From positions 1-55,189 of the forward strand of contig JAAUSF010000020.1 in assembly GCA_012033255.1 (NCBI GenBank): 55,189 bases of DNA. Reading direction: 5' to 3'. Both the position numbers and the translations under genes were made by a program. Positions 36,237-45,166 of this stretch are shown here, piece after piece. Source of the DNA: Cyanobacteria bacterium RU_5_0. GTDB taxonomy: Bacteria > Cyanobacteriota > Cyanobacteriia > Elainellales > Elainellaceae. Each line of letters begins with the position of its first letter. Position 1 is the first letter of the stretch. The notes beneath the pieces were generated by a model. The model saw only the letters and a program-made list of their open reading frames with translations. It had not been told where the DNA came from and did not search any database.

Positions 36237-39223
36237 ATGAGTCGAAAGTTCCAAAAAATTGTCAATTTGTTCGCCATTGGGCTAATTGCATTGGTGGCGG
36301 TTGTGCTATCTCCGCCCATCCGTACTCTGTTGCACAATGCATATATGGCATTAGAGACGCCTTGGCGGTTGGCGATCGACCTGATACAAGTGGCGCTTGT
36401 CTCAATCCTGTTTGCAGCGCTGTTGGCTCCATTGGAGGCGCTGGGATGGTGGGCAGGTTGGTATGGGGATGAAGTCCAAACGATTCTCAATCCGGGAGAG
36501 CTGGCAGAACCGTTTCCGACGGATTTAACGGTGACTCGCTATGTGGTTTATCTGGATGGCATTTCTCAAGCGCAATATACTTATCTTCCGGAGGTAGAGC
36601 GGTTTTTAGAGGAATTGGCGATCGACCTTCCTGACAACAATGTGCTGATTAAAGGCATCATGCCCTACTCCGTTCTCAATCTGCCACTTACTGAAAATCG
36701 ATTCCTTTCTTTTTTTTGGCGGTTAGCCGATCGCTTTCAAACGACAGCGTCGGGCGGCATCTTGGGGTTATTAATTGGCGCAACCATTAACATTCGCAAC
36801 ATCTTGATTGTTAGCGTTGCCGCTGATCAGCGATATGGACCGATCTACAATCAAGGAACGGCTCAAATCATTTACAACAGCCTCGTTCATTATGGGTATC
36901 AACGCGGAAGCGGGCTGCCTGTGACACTGCTGGGCTACAGTGGCGGTGCCCAGATGGCGATCGGGGCGGCTCCCTATCTCAAACGAGTGTTAAAAGCGCC
37001 GATCGAAGTGATTTCGCTGTCGGGGGTGATGAGCGGTAATCATAATGTCTTGGAGCTAGAGCATCTCTATCATCTCGTGGGCAAGCAGGACTGGGTTGAG
37101 AAAGAGGGACCAATCATGTTTCCGAGACGCTGGAAAATTTTCTCCTTATCCTACTGGAATCGCGCAAAACGACGCGGAAAGATCACCTTTCATTCGCTAG
37201 GGGCTGTAGGACACAATGGAGCGCAAGGACCTTACGGCGCAGAAGCACAGCTACCCGACGGACGATCGCACCTTCAGCAAACGGTCGAACTGATTTCTGG
37301 AATTATTCAAGGGAATTCTCCGCTAATCCAAACCGCTATCCCCAGCGAACCCAGTCACTATGACCGTTATCAACAAGCCGATTTTAATCACCCTGGCTAT
37401 TATCCAATTGCCCAATCTGTGGATGCTCAGTGGTATCGTCCGATCGCCCCGTGGATCGGACGCTTGATTTTACCCAACTCCGAACAACGCAAATCTCTGA
37501 GAGGGGTTCTGTTTGAAGTTCATCACGCTGCGCCTGACTATGCCAATCTAGTCGGTCAAACGGTCACGTTGCGCTGGAGTGGCGACCCCAAAGTGCAAGC
37601 CTTCGTTCGGTCTGTCACTAAAACCGTTCACTTCAGCGACGAAGCAAAATACAGCCAATCTCAAGGCATTGTCCATCCTTGCCGTCTCAATCATTGGCGA
37701 CGAGTTGATCCGTTAGAATCTTTGGCAGGTTCCCGACCCGCCGATGACGTGATCGTGATGCTGCGCGACCCAATCGTAGAGGTGAAGGAGCAACAAGACG
37801 GGGACGATGCGTTTTCGTCGCAATGTACGCTGTTTATTTCAGATGAACCCGTTCAGATTAGCGGACGCTTTTATGGGTTAGTCAAGATTTTGCATCCCAT
37901 TGAAACCGAGACAAATCCGCCTGATCGCTTTCGCGTTGTTCACTTTAATCTTGCTTCTCGACACTTTGATGGAGCCGAAGAAACCGTTTGCTTCCCGCCT
38001 GTCATCTTTGCGGCTCAATACGGGGTTTTTCCCTCCACTACACAAGACATCGAACAATCCCCCGCGAACGAAACAGGCTGGTACATCTATGGCGCATATG
38101 ATCAAGCTGGAGTATTCACAGTACAATCGATCGCCCCTCGCGCCCTACTTCGCCTCCAACCCGATAACGTCATTTTCGGCAAATCTGCAACCTGGAACTC
38201 CATCAAACGAGAAGTCTGGAAAAACCCTACTGCCTACAAAAGACGAACGCGATCGATATTGCTCTGTCCCCACTGTGAAGACGAGGAAATAAGCAGATGG
38301 GAAAACAGCGAAACTAGCGAAACATCACCCCCCCATCCCCCCATCCCCTCCCCCATCCAAACCGCGATCGCCCAGTGGCAAGAAGGCGATGAAGCTCTTG
38401 TTTTACATGTTTATGGCGGCATTGGCGGCAGAAAACGAGAGCCTGCGGCAAGCACGCCCATTTTTTCGGTCACTTTGCCTATGGCACAGCAAGAGTCGTG
38501 CGAGAACCGCTAGCCGATGAGTTGAAATTTGAAATTGACTATCATCAGGTCTACACTCACAACACCGATGGGATTGTTGCCGGAACGCTGGCATGGAACC
38601 GATTTGTAGGCGATCGTCAGTTTGGCTGGATGGGCACTCGTCCAACGTGCGATATCCTTATTAAACTGGATGCCTTTACTCAACCGTTTGATTTCAATGG
38701 GGTGAAGCGATCGGCACTCGATATTTTGGTTGATCAACTCCGAACCATGACGGCTCGGTATCGAATTGGCGATGGCACAGGCGGAACCTATATCGGCTTT
38801 GCTCACAACTGCGCTCAAGACTCCAATCAAGCCCTCTACACTGCCCTTAAACAGATTCGAGATGCCATAAACGCTGATTCGGGTGTGCAAACATGGCTTG
38901 CCGAAAATCCAGATCAAGCGTATCGATTTGAGCAGTTAGTAGAACTTGGCAGATTGATCAAGCGTGACCTCTTGCCCTTTGGCAGTGCCCGTGCCGACTG
39001 GAAGCGCAACGCCAACACACTCGGAATTAGCCCAGAAGAAGAAATCGTGGATGGGTTATGGCAAGGACTCATGAGTTGGCGCACCTTATTACCCCGACTT
39101 GCCAGCGAAACCGTCACTCGCCAATTTCTTGACCAGGGTGCCCTGATCTGGGTATTACGTACCGATCAAGTAGGCGGCTATGATCCTGACATTGAACCGA
39201 TCGCCCCTACCCCGATCGGCTAG
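36237..39223 (+). pseudogene. membrane-anchored alpha/beta-hydrolase-like protein, split by a one-base shift
   Basis: The first frame (36237-38513) encodes 758 residues: two N-terminal membrane helices (FAIGLIALVAVVL, VALVSILFAALLAPLEAL), then an alpha/beta-hydrolase core with nucleophile elbow LLGYSGGAQ (Ser about residue 235), then a beta-rich domain. The second frame (visible start 38498, end 39223) encodes FEIDYHQVYTHNTDGIVAGT and the segment GTYIGFAHNCAQDSNQALYT. Read from about 38467, the second frame extends smoothly upstream as FGHFAYGTARVVREPLADEL. Adding one T to the six-T run at 38461-38466 joins both into a protein of about 995 residues. I therefore read one gene. Real mutation, sequencing error and slippage are all possible. 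Family not recognised. Confidence 0.75.
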
Positions 39224-39254
39224 CGACTATGAATACACAAGTTCTTCTCGCCCC

Positions 39255-40502
39255 CTAATACCCATTCGATAAATTCATCTTTCCGATCGCCTGCCCCGCC
39301 AACCATCCCGTCGTCCAAGCACTCTGAAAATTGAAGCCCCCTGTCACTCCGTCAATATCCAGAATTTCACCTGCGAAATAAAGCCCAGGACACTTACGGC
39401 TCTCCATCGTTTTGAAATCAATATCCTTTAGAGTGACGCCACCACAGGTGACAAACTCATCTTTGAAAACGCCCTTCCCTTGGATGGAATAGTGCCCTTG
39501 AGTCAGTTCTTGGATCAAGACATTCATTGCCTTTTTGGATAGATCTGCCCAACGATCGTCTAACCCCATTCCACTCCGCGCCACAAGGTATTGCCATAAG
39601 CGACGAGGGAGCGGATAGGGACAATGGGAAGCGATCGATCGTTTTCCCCATTCTTCTTTAGCGTTTAGCAAGATCTGCCGCCAGTGTTCTGGTTGCTCCT
39701 GCGGCAACCAGTTTACTTGAAGCGTTGCCTGATAGCGATGATCGTGCAAGATTCTCGCTCCCCAAGCTGACAATTTCAGGACGGCTGGACCACTCATGCC
39801 CCAATGAGTCACTAGCAATGGTGCTGTTTGCGCTAAGGATTTCTCTCCAGGAACCAACAATCGGGCTTGAGCAGAGTCTACCGATACCCCGGCTAATTCT
39901 CGCAACTGAGCATCAGGAATTGTAAATGTGAATAGCGACGGCACAGGAGGCTCGATCGTATGCCCCAATGTTTTCGCCAGATGATAACCTTGAGGCTGGC
40001 TACCTGTCGCCAAGAGCAACCGATCGCTCCTCAACGGTTCTCCCGACTTCAGCGTCAATTCAAAGCCACACGCCGATCGACTGACCTTTAGCACAGGCGA
40101 TGCCGTTCTCACAGTGACACCCGCCGCTTGAGCCGCTTGAACCAGACAACGAACGATCGTCTCAGAATCATCCGTCACCGGAAACATCCGTCCATCCGAT
40201 TCTGTTTTCAGCATCACGCCTCGTTTCGCAAACCAGGCAACCGTATCACGGGGCTGAAATCGACTGAACGCCCCCCGCAAAGCTTTCCCGCCTCTGGGAT
40301 AATTTTGCACCAATACTGCCGGATCGAAGCAGGCATGAGTCACGTTACAGCGTCCACCTCCAGAAATTCTCACCTTCGCAAGAGGGTGACGGCTCGCTTC
40401 CAGCAGCGTAACACGGGCATGAGAATGCACCTCCGCGCAAACGATCGCCCCAAAAAATCCTGCCGCCCCTCCCCCAACCACCATCACCTCTACCCCTTTC
40501 AT
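39255..40502 (-). CDS. HI0933/YhiN-type FAD-dependent oxidoreductase
   Basis: A 415-residue flavoprotein with an N-terminal dinucleotide-binding motif VMVVGGGAAGFFGAIV, the family signature VRISGGGRCNVTHAC and the C-terminal FAD block CPGLYFAGEILDIDGVTGGF. Between them is the NYPRGGKALRGAFSRFQP segment typical of HI0933. Members have no firmly assigned reaction; some are linked to RNA or redox metabolism. A rubredoxin gene lies 38 bases upstream on the same strand, which suggests an electron carrier is co-expressed. Confidence 0.92.
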   Translation of the reverse strand: MKGVEVMVVGGGAAGFFGAIVCAEVHSHARVTLLEASRHPLAKVRISGGGRCNVTHACFDPAVLVQNYPRGGKALRGAFSRFQPRDTVAWFAKRGVMLKTESDGRMFPVTDDSETIVRCLVQAAQAAGVTVRTASPVLKVSRSACGFELTLKSGEPLRSDRLLLATGSQPQGYHLAKTLGHTIEPPVPSLFTFTIPDAQLRELAGVSVDSAQARLLVPGEKSLAQTAPLLVTHWGMSGPAVLKLSAWGARILHDHRYQATLQVNWLPQEQPEHWRQILLNAKEEWGKRSIASHCPYPLPRRLWQYLVARSGMGLDDRWADLSKKAMNVLIQELTQGHYSIQGKGVFKDEFVTCGGVTLKDIDFKTMESRKCPGLYFAGEILDIDGVTGGFNFQSAWTTGWLAGQAIGKMNLSNGY

Positions 40503-40540
40503 TCCTCCCCCTTCACCCCTCCCCCTTGATCCTTCATCCT

Positions 40541-40702
40541 TTACTCCATTGGCTCAAACTCACTCTTACTCGCTCCACACACCGGACATACCCAATCCTC
40601 CGGTATGTCTGCAAACGGAGTACCCGGTTCAATTCCACCATCCGGATCACCCTCCTCTGGATCATAGACATAACCACAGACTGTACATTGATATTTCTGC
40701 AT
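40541..40702 (-). CDS. rubredoxin
   Basis: A 53-residue protein, readable on the minus strand from ATG 40702 to TAA 40541. It starts [20 protein letters not shown], has the spacer [20 protein letters not shown] and ends SEFEPME. Both CxxC pairs that hold the single iron are present (Cys6/9 and Cys39/42). It lacks the C-terminal membrane helix of the photosystem-linked RubA, so it is a soluble one-electron carrier. It is followed 38 bases later by the HI0933-type flavoprotein, a possible redox partner. Confidence 0.95.
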   Translation of the reverse strand: MQKYQCTVCGYVYDPEEGDPDGGIEPGTPFADIPEDWVCPVCGASKSEFEPME

Positions 40703-40900
40703 CGATCGCGCTTCCAATTAGAACTGTGACCAGATTAAAAGATTTCCGACCCCTTTGGATTTCAGATTTTTGCAGAAATTTCACGACCTGATGTAACTTG
40801 AGGAGAAGCCTCCGGGAACACTACATGACAAGTGCAGTGCCAGGAATGCTATCTCCCACAGCACATTTGACTATCAGTGGAACGCAAGGAAGGTTCAAGC

Positions 40901-41275
40901 ATGACTCTTGAAAAACTCCAGGCTGCAAATCCCCGTGACGTAAACGTATACGCTCCTTACTACCAGGGACGCAAACGTAGTGCTTTACCCCTCGCCATCA
41001 GCCTTTATCAAACGGGTAGTCTGGAAGGTATTCGCAAGATTGAAGGGGGCGAGAGCATTCCTTTTGTGGCGAGTTGGAGTGTTTCCTCACTTCCAGCAGA
41101 CTTAACTCGCTGTCGGCTTCAGTTTGATGGCAATGCTGATCTGAGTTATGAAATCATCTTGGCAAACTTTGAATTCGTAGACTTTTTGATCGAAGTCCTA
41201 TTCAACTTTAAAAGCAGTCGATCGGCTGATTTCTCCCAGGGGTTTTATCGCAAATTGCTACGACTGGATGATTGA
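40901..41275 (+). CDS. EbsA-like cyanobacterial protein (type IV pilus-linked)
   Basis: A 124-residue protein from ATG 40901; GGAAGG lies 9 bases upstream and the open frame extends to 40877. It begins MTLEKLQAANPRDVNVYAPY, continues YQGRKRSALPLAISLYQTGS and GGESIPFVASWSVSSLPADL, and ends FSQGFYRKLLRLDD. The pattern resembles cyanobacterial EbsA, a partner of the type IV pilus ATPase PilB in biofilm control. The assignment rests on my memory of that family's length and opening motif. No pilus genes are adjacent. No signal peptide or membrane helix is present. Confidence 0.6.
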   Translation: MTLEKLQAANPRDVNVYAPYYQGRKRSALPLAISLYQTGSLEGIRKIEGGESIPFVASWSVSSLPADLTRCRLQFDGNADLSYEIILANFEFVDFLIEVLFNFKSSRSADFSQGFYRKLLRLDD

Positions 41276-41296
41276 GGAAGGAGGGAAGTGAGGGAT

Positions 41297-41340
41297 TGGA
41301 TGAGCCGATGAGCCGATGAGCCGATGAACCGATGAGTAGG
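41297..41340. repeat. 9-bp tandem repeat (GATGAGCCG)
   Basis: The unit GATGAGCCG is repeated with few changes (one copy GATGAACCG). It resembles the GATGGGTG-type tracts at 25619 and 34728, so the same kind of short repeat recurs in three gaps. Confidence 0.75.
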
Positions 41341-41499
41341 GAAGACAGAATACTATCCCTCACCCCTTCGCCCCTTCATTCCCTCACCCCATCTCCAGAA
41401 TCTAGAATTTTCCTGAACCCGTGTCTTTAGCAACAGACTACAATTGCGAATTCGCTAAAACTCATAATCTGAATCCCGTCTGTAGAGTGGATATTTTGT

Positions 41500-41513
41500 G
41501 TAACATAGATTAC
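41500..41513. promoter_or_regulatory. candidate NtcA box
   Basis: GTAACATAGATTAC fits GTA-N8-TAC exactly. NtcA activates nitrogen-responsive genes in cyanobacteria. It lies 191 bases before the gene start, without a well-spaced -10. The motif occurs by chance about once per 4 kb, so the evidence is weak. Confidence 0.3.
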
Positions 41514-41703
41514 AAAGTGAATTCATCTAGTTTGCCATTCTTTGCGATCGTGTGAGTCTTGTGGATGAGCCGTCAGTGAAGAAAAGTGAATGAAGATGAA
41601 TAAAATAGTAGGAATATTCAGTTAGGTTTTGCTTTATTTCGCTTGGGATGAGCAGGGCTGAATTGGATATTTAAATCCAGTGAGTTTAATCAGGAGTGAG
41701 GAC

Positions 41704-42792
41704 GTGCCAAAGTCCGCAAAGTATCTTTTAGTCGGTTCATCGGAAGCCTATTGTGGTAAGTCAGCGATTATTCTGGGCGTTGCATATCAACTGAAAGGGA
41801 AAGGGCTGGATATTGCCTACGGAAAGCCGATCGGCACTTGCTTAAGCGAGTCTCAAACCGACAAGGTCGATGAGGATGTGCGGTTCATCACCCAGACTCT
41901 GAACCTAGCTGAAGATCGAATCCTGCCGACGCTGCTGTCATTGGACGAAGAGACGATCGCCCAACGCATCAATGGTACCAACTCAACCAACTATCTTCAG
42001 ACGCTTCAGAATTCTGTCCAGATTCGCACCGGAGACTTGGTGTTGCTGGAAGGTGCAGGAACACTTGAAGAAGGGCGGCTATTTGGTTTGTCTTTGTTGC
42101 AAGTGGTAGAAGCTGTGAATGCGGCTGTGGTGTTGGTGACTCGCTTCCATTCTGGGCTAGTGGTCGAAGGACTGTTAGCTGCAAAGCAACAGTTGGGAGA
42201 TCGCTTGTTGGGAGTGTTGATCAATGATGTTCCGGCTGAGCATTTAGAAATGACAGAAATCCAGATTAAGCCATTTTTGGAGAAGCAGGATATTGAAGTT
42301 TTAGGAATCTTCCCGCGCAGTGATATTTTACGTAGTGTAAGCGTGGCGGAATTGGTACACCAGTTGAATGCAGAAGTAGTTTGCCGTCCCGATCGCCTTG
42401 ATCTCATGGTCGAAAGCTTAAAGATTGGCGCAATGAACGTTAACTCGGCGCTAGAGTATTTTCGCAAGGGGCATAACATGGCAGTGGTGACAGGCGGCGA
42501 TCGCACGGACATCCAATTGGCAGCCCTAGAAACCTCCACGCAATGCTTGATCCTCACGGGTCATATCCCGCCAAATTCTGCTGTTCTCAGCCGTGCAGAA
42601 GATCTAGAAATTCCGATTCTCTCTGTCGATTTAGATACATTGACTACCGTCGAGATTATCGATCGCACCTTCGGACAAGTACGCCTCCACGAACCCATTA
42701 AAGTGCAAACCATTTGTCAAATGATGGAGCAGCATTTCAATGTTGATCGGCTGTTAGCAAAGCTAGGCATGGAGCCTGTGGTGACAGCTTGA
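41704..42792 (+). CDS. phosphotransacetylase-family (DRTGG-domain) protein
   Basis: A 362-residue protein from GTG 41704, which follows AGGAG by 8 bases and gives the usual MPKSAKYLLVGSSEAYCGKS start; a GTG at 41680 is also in frame. The N-terminal half is a BioD-like P-loop fold (SSEAYCGKSAIIL, LVLLEGAGTLEEGRLFGLSL). The C-terminal part is a DRTGG domain, MAVVTGGDRTDIQLAALETS. This layout matches the N-terminal part of Pta in other bacteria but lacks the transacetylase domain. Its role is probably ligand-sensing or regulatory. Confidence 0.85.
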   Translation: MPKSAKYLLVGSSEAYCGKSAIILGVAYQLKGKGLDIAYGKPIGTCLSESQTDKVDEDVRFITQTLNLAEDRILPTLLSLDEETIAQRINGTNSTNYLQTLQNSVQIRTGDLVLLEGAGTLEEGRLFGLSLLQVVEAVNAAVVLVTRFHSGLVVEGLLAAKQQLGDRLLGVLINDVPAEHLEMTEIQIKPFLEKQDIEVLGIFPRSDILRSVSVAELVHQLNAEVVCRPDRLDLMVESLKIGAMNVNSALEYFRKGHNMAVVTGGDRTDIQLAALETSTQCLILTGHIPPNSAVLSRAEDLEIPILSVDLDTLTTVEIIDRTFGQVRLHEPIKVQTICQMMEQHFNVDRLLAKLGMEPVVTA

Positions 42793-42836
42793 TCGGTAGG
42801 ACTGGAGCGTTTGACTTGAAACCCCACACCTCAATC

Positions 42837-44222
42837 CTATTCTCTACTCCCTCTCCCCTGTGGAATCCTAACTGTGAAAGCGGTTCCGGCTCCAACCTGA
42901 CTATCCACAGAAATCTCACCTTGGTGGAGTTCTAAACATTTTTTCACAACGGCTAATCCTAGTCCGGTTCCCATGATTTCTCTGACATTGCTAGCACGGG
43001 TGAACAAGTCATATAACTTGGGTAAATCTTCTGGTGGAATGCCGATGCCTTCGTCTTTGACCTGAAATGTGACAGCATCGGGTTCACAGATCAAGGTGAA
43101 GTGGATCGTGCCTTGAGGTGGTGAGAATTTGATGGCATTAGAAAGGAGGTTGCTGAGGATGGAGTAAAGCAGTTTTTCGTCTACGTAGACGTGGGTGCAG
43201 TTGCCAACTTGAGTGAATTTTAGCGATCGCCCCGACTCTTCCACTAGTTGAAAATCCTCTACTAAATTGAGGCAAAACGTCTGTATCTCCACCCACTCCG
43301 GGTTGTACTCTAGCTTCCCCGCATCTGCTCTTGCCAGCATCAAGATGTCATTTAGCAATTTTGTCATCATCCGGGCGGAGGATTGAATGCGGTATAAGTT
43401 CTTCAGTTTGGTTGGTTCTATATCATGCTTGAGAGTCTCATCCAGGAGTTGGGCTGAACCCAAAATCAAGCTCAGAGGGGTCCGGAATTCGTGAGACACC
43501 ATTGAAAAAAGTTGCAATTTCAGTTCACTCAGTTCTTTCGCTTGAGCAAGGGTTTGCTGCAATGCCTCTGCTTGCTGGCGTTTCACCATCTGGCGATAGA
43601 GCAACGCATATACACCAAACAGGACGCCAAATGTGAGGAGTGTCCCAAACGCCTCTATTACCATGCGAGACTGTAAATTGGATTGTGCCTGTTGCAGCCG
43701 AACCTCTAAAAGTTCTTCCTCTGTCGCTTCGAGGACTGTAATCAGTTGGCGGATTTCATCCTGGTTCTGCTGGGTTTGAACGATAAGCGGATCGCTAGCA
43801 GAGATCTCGTTTCGTCTGCCCCGGTAAACTTCGATCGACTGCTCAAACAACTTCACACGCTCAGCCACCAAGGATTCGAGAGCATTAAATCGCTGGCGTT
43901 GAATCGGCTCATGAGTTAGCATTTGGCGGAGGCGATCGAGCGTTGAATCGAGGCTCTGTACGGCTACATTAAATCGTTCTAACTCCTCAATATCACCGAA
44001 CAAGATATAGCGCCAGCGCCGGGTTTCGGCGTTTGCTAGTGCCGCAGAAATGTCTGTCAATCCTTCTAAAATGTCATTGGTTTGCAGAACTTGATTTGCA
44101 CTTTCAACCGACTGAGTAGCATTCTGATAAGAGGTAATGCTGACTGCACTCATCAGCACCAAAATTAAACCAAATCCTCCAGTTATCCATCTTCCTTCGC
44201 GTGACCATTTCATTGTGACCAT
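42837..44222 (-). CDS. membrane sensor histidine kinase
   Basis: A 461-residue kinase from ATG 44222. Two hydrophobic helices (GGFGLILVLMSAVSITSYQN and FGTLLTFGVLFGVYALLYRQ) frame a helical periplasmic CHASE3-like region (ETRRWRYILFGDIEELERFN). A HisKA block MVSHEFRTPLSLILGSAQLL carries the phosphorylated His. The ATPase domain has NLLSNAIKFSPPQG (N box), VKDEGIGIPPEDLPKLYDLF (G1) and GTGLGLAVVKKCLELHQG (G2). It is divergent from its likely partner regulator at 44238, with only 15 bases between the start codons. Confidence 0.92.
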   Translation of the reverse strand: MVTMKWSREGRWITGGFGLILVLMSAVSITSYQNATQSVESANQVLQTNDILEGLTDISAALANAETRRWRYILFGDIEELERFNVAVQSLDSTLDRLRQMLTHEPIQRQRFNALESLVAERVKLFEQSIEVYRGRRNEISASDPLIVQTQQNQDEIRQLITVLEATEEELLEVRLQQAQSNLQSRMVIEAFGTLLTFGVLFGVYALLYRQMVKRQQAEALQQTLAQAKELSELKLQLFSMVSHEFRTPLSLILGSAQLLDETLKHDIEPTKLKNLYRIQSSARMMTKLLNDILMLARADAGKLEYNPEWVEIQTFCLNLVEDFQLVEESGRSLKFTQVGNCTHVYVDEKLLYSILSNLLSNAIKFSPPQGTIHFTLICEPDAVTFQVKDEGIGIPPEDLPKLYDLFTRASNVREIMGTGLGLAVVKKCLELHQGEISVDSQVGAGTAFTVRIPQGRGSRE

Positions 44223-44237
44223 CTTGTAGCAAAGCGT

Positions 44238-44912
44238 ATGCGTATTCTGGTTGTTGAAGACGATGTGCAAATTGCCGATATGTTGACGGAAGCATTAACA
44301 AACCGTCAATACCGAGTCGATGTAGCGCAAGACGGAGAAGAGGCGTGGGATTGGATTGAGACGCTAGAGTATAACTTGATTTTGCTAGACGTGACGCTGC
44401 CCAGAATGAACGGAATTCGATTTTGTCAAAAATTGCGAGATTGCCACTCTGCCATTCCTGTCTTGATGCTAACCGCTCGTGACACGATCGCTGACAAAAT
44501 CATCGGTTTAGATGCTGGAGCCGACGATTACATGGTTAAACCGTTCGATTTAGAGGAGTTAATGGCACGCATTCGCGCTCTTCTCCGACGTGGCAGTTCT
44601 ACTAGCCGACCTAATCTCAGTTGGGGCAATCTCTCCCTCAATCCCAATACTTACGAAGTCACCTACGCGGATCAACTCCTCACTCTAACGCCTAAAGAAT
44701 TTGCACTTCTAGAACTGCTCATTGCCAATGGGCGTCGAGTGTTAAGCCGACCTGGTATCATTGAACATCTCTGGTCAATGGACGATCCGCCGACTGAAGA
44801 AGCCGTTAAATCTCACATCAAAACGCTGCGTCAAAAACTTCGGATTGCTGGTGCCCCTGAAGATTTTATTGAAACGGTTCATGGGTTGGGCTATCGCTTG
44901 AAGCAGATTTGA
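44238..44912 (+). CDS. OmpR/PhoB-type response regulator
   Basis: A 224-residue two-domain regulator. The receiver domain begins MRILVVEDDVQIADMLTEAL, has the phospho-acceptor Asp51 in NLILLDVTLPRMNG and the Lys of DDYMVKPFDLEELMARIRAL. A winged-helix DNA-binding domain follows (LTPKEFALLELLIANGRRVL and EAVKSHIKTLRQKLRIAG). It is the probable output partner of the divergent sensor kinase at 42837-44222. Targets unknown. Confidence 0.95.
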   Translation: MRILVVEDDVQIADMLTEALTNRQYRVDVAQDGEEAWDWIETLEYNLILLDVTLPRMNGIRFCQKLRDCHSAIPVLMLTARDTIADKIIGLDAGADDYMVKPFDLEELMARIRALLRRGSSTSRPNLSWGNLSLNPNTYEVTYADQLLTLTPKEFALLELLIANGRRVLSRPGIIEHLWSMDDPPTEEAVKSHIKTLRQKLRIAGAPEDFIETVHGLGYRLKQI

Positions 44913-44996
44913 TACACCCCTCGATTTCTCCCTATTTTGCCCCCTATTTCTCAACGTTCAGCGATTAAATTGCCCTAGAGTACTCCTCTGGTGAGT

Positions 44997-45034
44997 ATCC
45001 CCTGATCTGTATGCTCCGGATCGGGGATTTTTTT
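44997..45034 (+). terminator. intrinsic terminator of the response regulator gene
   Basis: ATCCCC(T)GATC (44997-45007) pairs with GATCGGGGAT (45019-45028) with a single bulged T and an 11-base loop. A run of seven Ts follows. It lies 85 bases after the regulator stop codon. Confidence 0.85.
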
Positions 45035-45166
45035 ATTGAATCGTTCTCCCGAAATTCCCCCGAAACTCCCCAAAAATACCCATCTTTAGAGAGTAGTCTT
45101 GATAAAGATGAGTAGCCGCCATTCCCAACGTGAACTTCGTAAGTTGATACAAAGGCTGTGAACGCA

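Larger units (their letters stand above)
41276..41703. other. intergenic region with tandem repeats and a possible NtcA site
   Basis: No gene. A 9-bp repeat GATGAGCCG occurs in four or more copies at 41297-41340. GTAACATAGATTAC at 41500-41513 has the form GTA-N8-TAC. The rest is AT-rich. The DRTGG gene starts at 41704 with an AGGAG ribosome site at 41692. Confidence 0.5.

Noticed and set aside
42335-42375. GTGGCGGAATTGGTACACC, which resembles the 5' end of a tRNA-Leu
   Set aside because: It lies inside the DRTGG gene (residues VAELVHQL) and lacks the anticodon and T arm of a tRNA.
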